Of a stretch of 64,000 nt of DNA, positions 12,304 through 21,642 are shown in pieces (position 1 is the stretch's first letter; each line of letters starts with the position of its first letter). Below the pieces are notes generated by a model, which was not told the DNA's origin, did no database searches, and saw nothing but the letters and a program-made list of their open reading frames with translations. The DNA is taken from contig NC_089557.1 in assembly GCF_040115645.1 (NCBI RefSeq), forward strand, positions 3,790,501 to 3,854,500, given 5' to 3'. Origin of the DNA: Euwallacea fornicatus (lineage: Eukaryota; Arthropoda; Insecta; Coleoptera; Curculionidae). A program made the position numbers and the translations under genes.

Positions 12304-15044
12304 CTAGGTATGGTCCGCAGGGAAAGGGATGTCTGTACGTAGGTCCTGGTGTAAGTCATTGTAGTACTCAAGTAGGGTTTGTCTCGGGTGAGAGTATCGT
12401 GAGTCCTGGGAAGGTCTTGTCAGGCAGAGGAGTTTCAGTTTGTCCCATCCGTGTTCCGAGTTTTTGAACTTTTTCTGTAGAGTCTTGTGCCTTTCTGTTA
12501 TACGGTCAAGTTTTGTTCTGTCGTACAAGAGTTGTGTCGGTGGGTTGTGTATGGGGTTGTTTAGGTGTCTGATCTTCGTTATTGTTCGTAGTGCAATTTG
12601 TTCGGATGTTTGTATGTATTGTCTGGTCTTTACGGTTGCATTTGCCAGGACAATGTTTCCATAGTCCAATACCGGTCTGCAAATGGCCTTATATATGTGC
12701 GCAGCCGTTTTGGTAGATATGGCTTCGTTTTTGTACGTTAATGACCTGAAGTGTTTGGTTATTTTTAGTGTCTCCTCTCTAGTGTTTCGTGTGTGTCTGT
12801 TAAATTTTAATTTGTTGTCAATTGTAATACCAAGGTATTTTATCGTATTAGTTGGGATAGTCGTGTGTCCATCCATCACAATCGCAGGGGAGGTGGGTTT
12901 TATGTGGTGGTTGAACAGTACTAGTTGATTCTTGTTGGGGTTGGGCGTAAGTCTCCATTTATAAAACCACTGCGTTGTAGTATTGACTAGTTCCTGCAGT
13001 TTCGTGTCGCCGTATGTGTGTTGGTCTCGTGCACAATCAGAGCAGTATCGTCTGCGTATTGTAGAATGTATGCTGATTTGTTTATTTCGTGTGTGTTATG
13101 TAAGTTGTGGTTGTATATGTCATGGCAGTACAAGTTGTATAGCAGTGGTGACAGCGGGGATCCCTGAGGGAGGCCTTGTTCAGGGGAAAAGGAGAATGAA
13201 AGGGTGTTGTCTATTCTGATTTGAATCTGTCTATCTTCCAGCCAGCTCCTCAACACATACAGCATGTGTTTCGGTATTTGTAGTTTGTAGAGTTTGTAGA
13301 GGAGTCCCTTATGCCAAACACTATCGAACGCCTTGTTTATGTCCATAAACAAACTAGCTGTTTTCTCGTTCGCTAGGTGTGTTGTCTGTATGTTGTTTAT
13401 GAGGATGAACAGAGGGTGGATGGTTGAATATTTCCGTTTGAATCCGAATTGATATATAGGTATGTGTTGTCCGAGCTCTCTTTGGATTCTGTCTTTTAGT
13501 ATATGTTCAGTGATTTTTCCCAGCACCGGGAGTAGTGTAATTGGTCTGTAGTTTCCCACAAGTGAGCTGTCGAGTCCGTTTTTAGGGATTGGAATGATAA
13601 TTCCTCTTTTCCACATTGTGGGGATGTTGTTGTTTGTGAGACAGACGTTGATTGCTTGAAGTATTTGTTCGTGAGTAGCTGATGTTAAATTCTGTAAAAT
13701 TCTGCTTTTGATGTTGTCATATCCCGGTGCTGTGTTTTTAAGGTGTGTTAATGCTTCGTCATATTCTGTTTGTGTGATTGGTTGCATTTTGACATTGTTG
13801 TTGCTGCCGAAGAAGTCCTTATACCATTCATTTACAAGGTTGAAATTGTTGTTGTCAAATTTGGGGTTAGTCGAAGAACCGAAAGCCCTCCGATAGTGTC
13901 TGGCAAATGCGTCAGCCTTGTCTTTATCCGTCAAGAGTTCGTTTCCGTTTTCGTTTATGTTAGTAATAGGGTTGTTTTTTTGTATTTTGCAATTTTTTGA
14001 TTTTCCGCCAGTATGTCTTTCCTTGATCCCTTTCTATTTCTTGACATGTCTCCAGCCATTTGTTTTGTCTGTATTGATATATCAGTCTTTTGACGTTCTT
14101 GTTGAGGCTATTGATGTTTTTTTTAGGTCGGTGTCTTGTGTGCGTGTGTATAATCTATATAGTTCTCTTTTGTGTTTTATAAGTTTTAGTACGAATTTGG
14201 GTAGCGTATGTGCGTAATAAGATCTTTTCAATTCGGGTGTAAATTTTTGCACTGCAAGAGATATTTGTGCTTGAAGCTGGTCAATAGTAATGGGTTCGGA
14301 TTGCGATGAAATGTAGTTGTCCATGTAGTTTTTCACCTGGTCTGTGTTGGTCCTGTTTAAGTTAAGTTTATTGCTTGTGTTCATTGGAGTCTGGGGAGTG
14401 TGGTGGATTTGGTTTAAGTCAATATTGAATGTGATGGACAGATGGTCTGATCCCAGTTCGTCGGTTAGGTTTATGTTTTTAACGTTGTCTCTAAGGTTCT
14501 TCGTGTGTAGTAGTATGTCAGGTGTGGAGTCAGGGTTTTGTGGCATAAGGAAGGTGGGTGGTGTGTGTCGTTGTTCGAAGTCGGAATTCTCTAGGAAGTT
14601 TTTGAGTTGCTGTTTTTTTCGTCGGTTGATGTTGAAGTCTCCCACGATCAAGACATGTTTGTATAGGCTGGCCTTGGTAAAGATGTTTGGTTCGATGTCG
14701 GAGCAGGGGTGAATATATACCACGAATATGTGGATTTTTTCGGTCGAGAAAGGAAGTGTGAAGTGAATGCATTCGTTTAGGTTGTTATTGAGTACTGGAG
14801 GGTTTGCCTTGCCCATCCTAAGTGTTGGCTTGCATAATGCTATCGCCCCTCCCCTAGCGTTGGACCTTTGGTATCCGTGTTTAGTAATGTGTGTCCAGTC
14901 ACGATAGTTTATTGTTTGGTCTGTCTTGGTTTTAGTTTCAACTAGTAGGCAACCGTCCATGTCACTTTGTTCGATGTAATTGTATAGTGTGTGTTTTTTT
15001 TGGGTTAGTCCGTTGATGTTGGAGTATATTAGTTTATGAGTCAT
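12304..15044 (-). pseudogene. Retrotransposon ORF2: endonuclease and reverse transcriptase, frameshifted
   Basis: ORF2 would nick target DNA and reverse-transcribe the element RNA. The endonuclease lies at 15044-14082, with SNING near the N-terminus, a VETKT glutamate, VGDFN and GSDHLS. The reverse transcriptase (13934-12987) shows NYRPITLLP, an AFDSVWH block, QGSPLSPLLYN and the catalytic YADD at about residue 293 of that segment. A C-terminal Jockey-type segment follows (12879-12304). Three lesions split it. The first lies in an A8 run near 14110, leading to a TGA at 14084-14082. A second, compensating shift lies in an A7 run near 13984 and returns to the original frame. A third lies near 13000, just after YADD. 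The intervening stretches stay colinear with the family, so the damage is small and recent, or partly assembly error. The ATG overlaps the ORF1 stop. Confidence 0.9.
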
Positions 15045-16360
15045 TGTTGTATGTTCGTTGTTGTCTGTCTGATGTGGCTGATGGGATCAGTTGGAGAAGG
15101 TGAGTTGGGATTATTTAGGTCGAACATAAGTATATACATTTGATTTCCGAAAAAAACTACGGTCGTATCGATCTTAAAGTCCTCTATGAATCGATGTCTT
15201 AATTTTTTGAGTAGTTCTTCGCGGTTTACCTCACTATTTTTATTGATGCTGCTTTTGTACTTATTAATTATGAAGTCGTGCGTTGTTATTGGGACGTGGA
15301 TTCGGCTATCCGCAGTTTTTGTTAATGGGAGTTGGGCTGTGGTTTTGTTAGCGCTTTTGATTCTTACATTCGGGATGTCTTGTATCGGCGCCGTGGGTCT
15401 GCGGGGGCACTTAGTGCTCCACGCAGCATGTTCCTCGGATCCGCATGCTGTACATTTTGGTGGCAGTGGAAACTTACATTGATGTGAGTTGTGGGGTCCC
15501 AGACATTTGTTACATTTCACCCCATTCGGGCATTTCTCGGTGGTGTGGTCATACTTGGAGCATTTCCCACATGGCGCAGGGATGGGGTTAGGAGGCTTGC
15601 TTTCAGTAATTCGATAAGATCTATTGAAGCAGAAGATACGTCGTTCAGCCATAAGTTTCTCGTATGTTCCCTGGTCACCCGTGATCAGACGAAGCATGAG
15701 CGTCGGCACCCCTCTCGCTCGTGATATTATCCGTTTGCAATATCTAACTTGCAGTCCCATTCTTTTTAATTGATTGTGGAACATTTCATCCGTAATTTCA
15801 GCTTCTACGCCCGTCACCACCGCCGAATATGTTGGAGTAATTATTTTGGGCAGAGATGAGTTTGTTGTGGTTTGTTTGTTGTCTTCTAGCCTATAAAAGG
15901 CTGTGATTAACTCTTGGCTCAGAAGTGTCCTAAGAGTAGCTGTGGTAGTATCGCTGTTGTTGGTTTTAAGCAGGTATTGATTTTCTTGTTTGATTATTAC
16001 GTCTTTGTTATTTGGGTTGTGTTGTTCCCATATTGTTGCCAGCTTAATGCGTGATGTATTTGAGGGGGTGGTTATGGCGAATGTGTGTTGGTATCTTATA
16101 AACCCAGGTTTCTGGGTAGCTGTTGTTGGTTGGAAGGTTGTTGGTTGTTGGGTTGATGTTGAAGGTCTGTTGGGTATTGTTGTATGTGTAGGATCGACTT
16201 CAGTGTGAACTTTCTTTGATCGGTTGTCAGTTTGACTGTCCTGCCTTTTGGGTCTACCTCTTTTTTTTCTGCTGTGTGGTGTTACAAACCCGTCCATGTC
16301 AGGCTGGGAGGGGCCTTCTGATTCAGAGGTCCCCTCTGTCTTCATGCCCCCAACTATCAC
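15041..16360 (-). CDS. Retrotransposon ORF1: gag-like nucleic-acid-binding protein
   Basis: An intact 439-residue frame. The N-terminal ~80 residues are basic and Ser/Thr/Pro-rich, with an RKKRGRPKR cluster that could act in nuclear import. A central domain precedes three zinc knuckles at about residues 264-318: CX2CX4HX4C, CX2CX3HX4C and CX2CX4HX6C, the last form being common in Jockey and I-type ORF1 proteins. The role known for the family is to coat element RNA and act as a chaperone in the ribonucleoprotein. The start is the first ATG in frame; a second in-frame ATG lies at codon 6. Its TGA stop overlaps the ORF2 ATG as ATGA (15044-15041), which suggests ORF2 is translated by termination-reinitiation. 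No lesions were seen, in contrast to ORF2. Confidence 0.9.
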   Translation of the reverse strand: MIVGGMKTEGTSESEGPSQPDMDGFVTPHSRKKRGRPKRQDSQTDNRSKKVHTEVDPTHTTIPNRPSTSTQQPTTFQPTTATQKPGFIRYQHTFAITTPSNTSRIKLATIWEQHNPNNKDVIIKQENQYLLKTNNSDTTTATLRTLLSQELITAFYRLEDNKQTTTNSSLPKIITPTYSAVVTGVEAEITDEMFHNQLKRMGLQVRYCKRIISRARGVPTLMLRLITGDQGTYEKLMAERRIFCFNRSYRITESKPPNPIPAPCGKCSKYDHTTEKCPNGVKCNKCLGPHNSHQCKFPLPPKCTACGSEEHAAWSTKCPRRPTAPIQDIPNVRIKSANKTTAQLPLTKTADSRIHVPITTHDFIINKYKSSINKNSEVNREELLKKLRHRFIEDFKIDTTVVFFGNQMYILMFDLNNPNSPSPTDPISHIRQTTTNIQQ

Positions 16361-16449
16361 TTTGGCCGATGAATTTTTGTGTATATTTTTATGTTTTTTC
16401 CTGTTTTGCGCTCTACACTGATAAGAATGTTTATTTTATTCGCACCAGA

Positions 16450-16456
16450 CACGTCT
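16450..16456 (-). promoter_or_regulatory. DPE-like downstream promoter motif in the retrotransposon 5' UTR
   Basis: AGACGTG lies about +29 to +35 from the inferred 5' end of the element (16484, uncertain by one base because of the target duplication). AGACGTG is the classic downstream promoter element sequence, and several insect Jockey-group LINEs use an internal TATA-less promoter with a DPE near +30. Position and sequence both fit; function is inferred. Confidence 0.55.
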
Positions 16457-16484
16457 TGACTGTATCAAGGCTCGCTCGGTTCTC

Positions 16485-16496
16485 CTAATACTACCA
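16485..16496. repeat. Target site duplication, 5' side of the retrotransposon
   Basis: Exact copy of the 12 bases at 12202-12213. Confidence 0.9.
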
Positions 16497-17641
16497 TTTA
16501 CCCAAAAATTTAAAATTTGGATGAAACATTTGAGGATAAAATGTGGAAATTCATTTATGAATCACACCTCTATCATAAGAACTAAACATATTTCAGCCGC
16601 TTGAGCTGAAGAATGTGCATTAAGTTTTCATAGACGCCGAAAAGAGAAATTGCGGCAAAATAAAATGAATGCACTGTAGACTCTTTCATAAGCCTCTAAT
16701 AAACCGCCAAAAAGGTCGAACCATCCCTTCGGGACGTGCTTTTCGTTATCAAGCTAATCGATTTTTGTGGACATAAAAATACTTTTTGTCCAGGGTCGTT
16801 TAAGAACGTGGCAATATCACTGCAACAAATGCTTTCGAGCATGATGAAATAAGTATTCTGAATATTTGAATTATCTCAAGCAACTGCAAATCTGTCTCCT
16901 GCCAAAACACATCTAATAAAATTTCCATATGCATAGCCATATGCATATGGAAATTCCAGTCGGTGTGTTCCGGTCGAACTCTATTCCAGAATATTTAGTA
17001 GACCTTAAATGTGAAGTTTCAATAATCTTTGAATTTGAAGTTCTTGCGTGGACCATGCACCGATGCTGCAAATAAGAAGTCCTGCTCAAAATAAATTATG
17101 TGCAAATCAGTGGAGATCTAGGAGAAACCAGGAGACGAGAATGGACGGAAGAATAAACAGGACTTGATTTTCTTGTAGCTTGTTCATGGGACTTGGCGTT
17201 AAAACGAAAACAGTGGCGGTACAACAGAAATGGAGAAAAGGGCGAATGCTTAGCTTTGGACAAAGTATAGTATTGGACTGGCATGTAATGAGCACCATGC
17301 TCTCGGGAGGATTGCGACATGAGCGAAATCCTCCATCGGGGATGACAGGCTTCGTTATAAACTCATCTAATAATATCCTATTAAACTTACAAGATTACTT
17401 CGTTGACAAGCGCCCATTAAATGAGATGAAAATTCTGGTCTCAGATGGAGGTTCTTTAAAGAGTACTTTTACAAAATGCTAAACAGTGCAAGAGCAATTT
17501 TTCCCGAACAAAATTAGCACTTAAACTAACGAGAATCAAGTGATCAGCGACTCCGGCATTCGCAACAATGATGAATCAAAATCCAGTTGGTCATTCTAAT
17601 TAAAGTACTGGAAAGTGGCAAAAACCTGTATTCATCTTTTA
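16497..17641. other. Non-coding DNA
   Basis: No supported gene. The frames at 17096-17482 overlap on both strands and show no motif. The stretch contains the tight hairpin listed at 16920-16955. Confidence 0.5.
16920..16955. repeat. Perfect 16-bp hairpin with a 4-base loop
   Basis: AATTTCCATATGCATA at 16920-16935 is followed by GCCA and then its inverse at 16940-16955. An uninterrupted stem with a tetraloop is uncommon by chance, but there is no oligo-U or other sign of a terminator or RNA gene. Confidence 0.75.
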
Positions 17642-17643
17642 TA

Positions 17644-18125
17644 CAGGGTGTCTCTAAAAGGTCTGTACAAAATTCTACCACAGATTTCTGAGGTCAAAAC
17701 ATGACGATTTAACCCAATTTACCTTAGTCCAAAAGTGGACGGTTTTCGAAATACAGGACGTCAAAGTGAAAACAAAAAAAAGCAAAAAAATTCATTTCTT
17801 AGTTGGTAATGCTGCTATCTACAGAAAAAGTCGTATCGGGCGGTTTTTGGGGATAAGAAATCAGAATCCGTTTACATTTTCGATGCACAATGTAGAGGGC
17901 GTTGTCAGCGCTCGATGAACCCTCTTTAAAAAGGCATAACTTTTTCATCACCCGGTATAAAATTTATTTATGACTAAACTTGTGTTTTCCTACATTTTTT
18001 AAGGAAAAAAGGTCTCTCGTTAAAAATCTCTACGAGGCTTCCTTCTTGGGATATTTGAAGCTTAAACTTCGCTGCATGTCTTGAACAATAATTTTAATGT
18101 ACTACATATCTATTCTTACAGTTGG
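17644..18125. repeat. Left long TIR
   Basis: Mirrored by 18733-19214 with only scattered differences. The identity continues inward to TTCTTACA(G/A)TTGG, just inside the coding remnant. Confidence 0.85.
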
Positions 18126-18656
18126 CAGTGCATTATCAACATGAATTTAAGATGAATGTGTGGGCAGGAATAATTGACAATTTTATTATTGGTCCTGTCA
18201 TTTTGCCGCCCCGATTAAGTGGTGAAAATTATTTGGAACATATTCAAAATACAATGCCAGAATTATTGGAAGATCTTCCTTTACAACTTCAGCAAGATAT
18301 GTGGTTTATGCACGACGGTGCTCCGCCACATTTTACTATAAATATGCGCAACTATTTAAATCAACAGTACCCACGAAGATGGATAGGTAGAGGAAATGAT
18401 GCTTCGGTACCATGGCTACCTCACTCACCGGATTTAACTCCAATGGATTATTTTTTTATGGGGGACTCTAAAGTCCATGGTATACCTCACGGCCATAAAT
18501 AGTGAAGAGGAACTATGGGGACGAATTCAAAATGCAGTAAACATTTTAAAGAACGACGAAGAATTGATGAATAGAGTACATTTTAATTTCTTGCGTCGGA
18601 TTAATCTTTGTATGCAAGTCAATGGTGGTCATTTCGAACATCTTCTAAAAGTATAA
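18122..18656 (+). pseudogene. Transposase C-terminal fragment, frameshifted
   Basis: The first part (18122-18502) contains HDGAPPHF, RRWIGRG and HSPDLTPMDYFF, which are the second and third catalytic aspartates of a Tc1/mariner-type DDE transposase. There are 43 residues between the two aspartates, close to the DD41D spacing of the element at 29.7-32.2 kb. The helix-turn-helix region and the first catalytic aspartate are missing; the frame begins right at the inner edge of the left TIR. A frameshift near 18460 (T7 / G5 runs) moves the C-terminus into another frame that reads to a stop at 18654-18656 and ends NGGHFEHLLKV, the usual tail of this family. It is a relic of the catalytic half. Confidence 0.85.
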
Positions 18657-18732
18657 TTTTTTCATGTTTATGTTTGGTATCTATATTTTCAAGTAATTTG
18701 TAACCTATTTTTAAGTTTTGATTTTTTTCGAT

Positions 18733-19214
18733 CCAATTGTAAGAATAAATATGTAGTACATTAAAATTATTGTTCAAGACATGCAGCGAAGTTTAAGCTT
18801 CAAATATCCCAAGAAGGAAGCCTCGTAGAGATTTTTAACGAGAGACCTTTTTTCCTTAAAAAATGTAGGAAAACACAAGTTTAGTCATAAATAAATTTTA
18901 TACCGGGTGATGAAAAAGTTATGCCCTTTTAAAGAGGGTTCATCGAGCGCTGACAACGCCCTCTACATTGTGCATCGAAAATGTAAACGGATTCTGATTT
19001 CTTATCCCCAAAAACCGCCCGATACGACTTTTTCTGTAGATAGCAGCATTACCAACTAAGAAATGAATTTTTTTGCTTTTTTTTGTTTTCACTTTGACGT
19101 CCTGTATTTCGAAAACCGTCCACTTTTGGACTAAGGTAAATTGAGTTAAATCGTCATGTTTTGACCTCAGAAATCTGTGGTAGAATTTTGCACAGACCTT
19201 TTAGAGACACCCTG
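18733..19214. repeat. Right long TIR
   Basis: Inverse copy of 17644-18125. The near-perfect match implies either recent formation or homogenisation of the two arms. Confidence 0.85.
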
Positions 19215-19216
19215 TA

Positions 19217-19819
19217 TAATCTTGTATTTGTTGTCTCAGTGTATTTTCTTAGTTTTAACCACCTTGGAACATTATGTCTGCAGACATCTTTCGGTTCACA
19301 AACTCTTAATGATAGTTTTGAGTACGGGACATCTAGACGTCTGATATCTTGCATATGTCCCTGCCAACCTATAGGAGATGGGTGAAAATTATTATTGATT
19401 CCTTGCATCCTTGGTAGGCAATTCAATTTTGCTATAACTAATAAATATTCTGCAACTCTCATGAAATTTTATCGATATTTCTTTCAAGGGAAGCGTGGAA
19501 TGAACACCCTTATAACTTAATCTATAAAAAAAAACTTTATACCACGTGAAGATAGTAAACATGATACATCATCAGCCGATATTACCAACGTGGCAAACAA
19601 GAAATTTTATGATCATATGAACTGCGCAACAAATAACATTGCATTGCACCAAACCAAACATAAATTGCCTTGTGTGTTCTTGAGATTGAAACCCCTTTAT
19701 ATTCAACATTAGATACGTTTCACGAATTCCAAATACCAGTCTTATTGAAAATTGCTTAAGCCCTTCGTTCCTATTCATTCAGGTGAACTACGAATCGAAA
19801 GTATTTGACAATGCCCTGA
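19217..19819. other. Non-coding spacer between two transposons
   Basis: No gene, terminus or repeat was recognised. The short minus-strand frames at 19154-19462 and 19572-19778 have no motif, and the first one runs into the TIR. Confidence 0.5.
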
Positions 19820-19821
19820 TA

Positions 19822-20502
19822 CAGGGTGTCCATTTAGCAGCCTCTCGGACTCCTATGAGTTTATTTGTGATTTCAAAAAAAAATTAATTATAGGAACGGA
19901 TGTGAGGCTAATCAAGTTTGAAATTAGTGACAATCCTACAGGGTGTTCCAAAAAGGCAGGATGTCAAAAAATATTATTTTTTTTTAATTGGATCACCTGC
20001 ATTTTTTTCACGTGATAGAATCCTCTCTGGTTCCTAGATTTTTTTTACACCCCAGAGATGCAGTGACTCGAAATTATGGAATTTTAAAAGAAATTTTGGA
20101 CATTTGCTATGCCGTATAAAAAATTAATTTCGCAGGTAGCTCAGGTGAGATTTTGATAATTTTAGGATGGATTTTCACGTAAGATTGCCTTAACCGGCAC
20201 GAACACTCAATTAATGAAAATAAAAATTTTAATTATCACTTTTTCAACTTCAATTTTCAAGATATTTTAAATAAGATGGTATGCTTTTTATGACCTAAAA
20301 CGAAATGAAATTCAATTTTCTTTATTTCACTATAAAATACTGTCATATTTATCCTAAATATTAATGGAATTATTAATTATTTCGGGTAAATTTGCATTTA
20401 TGACCAAGTGTTAATCATATGATGCCAAGGTTTCGATGTTTTTTTTTGTTTTAAGTTTTGACAGCTCATGGGAATCTGAGAGGTTGTTAAATGGACACCC
20501 TG
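19822..20502. mobile_element. MITE with CAGGGTGTCC ends
   Basis: Left end CAGGGTGTCCATTTAGCAGC (19822) and right end, inverted, CAGGGTGTCCATTTAACAAC (ending 20502) match over ~40 bp with some mismatches. TA flanks both ends (19820-21, 20503-04). The 681-bp interior is non-coding. A second TACAGGGTGTTCC lies ~114 bp inside the left end (19934). The following sequence (CAAAA..., T-run, TAATTGGA, TGCATTTTT) resembles the equivalent region of the 29.7-kb element, suggesting common ancestry. Confidence 0.75.
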
Positions 20503-20504
20503 TA

Positions 20505-21640
20505 TATGTTTCGTGTGTTTAGTAACCAGAATTTCCTGTTAATTAACAAAACGAAATATAATCAAATTTTATCGTACGAATAAACTCAAACTGGAGTAGT
20601 CACGCAAGGTGCTCGCCTTCTCTGGAGTTCTTTCCATTCTTTTGTTAATGCACAAAATTTTTCTTATTTATTCATCCTCGCTGTGTATTGATTGCACAGA
20701 AGGATAAGGGATTACAGCAAAATTTCCCTATTTATAACGGAGTTTATAGGTTTATCGGGCTTATTATTTGACAAATTGATTGCGCTCCATTAGCAAGGAT
20801 TTTCCCCATTATATACCTCTATTGTTAGCAGAGAACTTTGCGATTTTTTTTATCGCTCCTGGATAAAAAACGGTTTCCATAAGCTTGTTTTTGTCGCACT
20901 ACAATTAATTACCTGCCGTAAGACCGTCTACCCCAGTAGCCAGAAATAAATCCTCCCCCGAGAAAGTCAATCCTCTATGATACTTTCCAGGCTCCAACAG
21001 CTTTGAGGTGAAAAAAACGTAACGGAATTTCGGCTTTTATACTCGGTTATTTTTATACCCAATGAAAATGCCTTTTCTTACTGCCCACGTTGTGTCTAAG
21101 ATTTGCTTCCAGTTGGATGATTTATGGATTTTTCTTAAGAAATTTTTGGAATACATGAAGCAAGTCTTGTCCTAATTTCAGGCAAGGTCCGACACCCACG
21201 ACCTACACCCAAAGACAGCCAGACATGAACATTGACTTCCGAATACATCTCTAAACGGGCCCAAAGACAATAGTCCATCATGTTGCCTACGAATGTTATG
21301 TCTTTTATGAAGAAGGTAAGTCTAGGGCTTAAGAGAGATTTATCTAAATAGCCCCCACGGGCTTACACGTATTATTCACCACCACGGATTTATTTCCAAA
21401 AGACGGTCCAGGACATTGCGACAGATTACAGCAAAGCCCAATTTACAGACGCTGGGAAGAGTCAATCTCTGAAGCCGGTATTTCTTGTTGCGTATATTAT
21501 GAAACACGTAGAACACTTAATTCCTTTATCTTAAGCAATATCTTAAACAAAACTCATGAGTTTGTCTCAGACCGGAAAGGAGTGAGACGCAGTGGAAGAG
21601 ATAGAAAGTTTTTTTTTTATTTTGGATATTTAGGCTAGTA
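20505..21640. other. Non-coding DNA
   Basis: No supported gene or repeat. The sequence looks unique and AT-rich up to the mariner target site. Confidence 0.5.
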
Positions 21641-21642
21641 TA

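Larger units (their letters stand above)
12214..16484 (-). mobile_element. Full-length Jockey-group non-LTR retrotransposon (LINE)
   Basis: The element is 4,271 bp long, reads on the minus strand and is delimited by a perfect 12-bp target duplication, so it kept its 5' end. Order in the direction of transcription: 5' UTR (16484-16361), ORF1 with three CCHC-type zinc knuckles, ORF2 with an AP-endonuclease and a reverse transcriptase, 3' UTR (12303-12230), then a (TTG)n tail. There is no RNase H domain after the reverse transcriptase. Together with the ORF1 knuckle pattern this fits the Jockey group better than the I or R1 groups. ORF1 is intact, while ORF2 has three frameshifts. It inserts in otherwise non-coding DNA. 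Clade placement is from motif memory, not from a tree. Confidence 0.88.
17644..19214 (+). mobile_element. Deletion derivative of a Tc1/mariner-like element with ~480-bp TIRs
   Basis: The element runs from CAGGGTGTCTCTAAAAGG to its inverse CCCTG at 19214, with TA on both sides (17642-43 and 19215-16). The inverted repeats are about 480 bp each and nearly identical, leaving only ~600 bp of internal DNA. That interior encodes just the catalytic C-terminal part of a transposase, so the element cannot move itself. A second terminus-like motif, TACAGGACGTC, lies ~110 bp inside each end (17752; mirrored at ~19104). Confidence 0.85.

Noticed and set aside
12440..16488. Plus-strand frames across the retrotransposon
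   Set aside because: They are antisense shadows of ORF1 and ORF2; the minus-strand products carry the conserved motifs.
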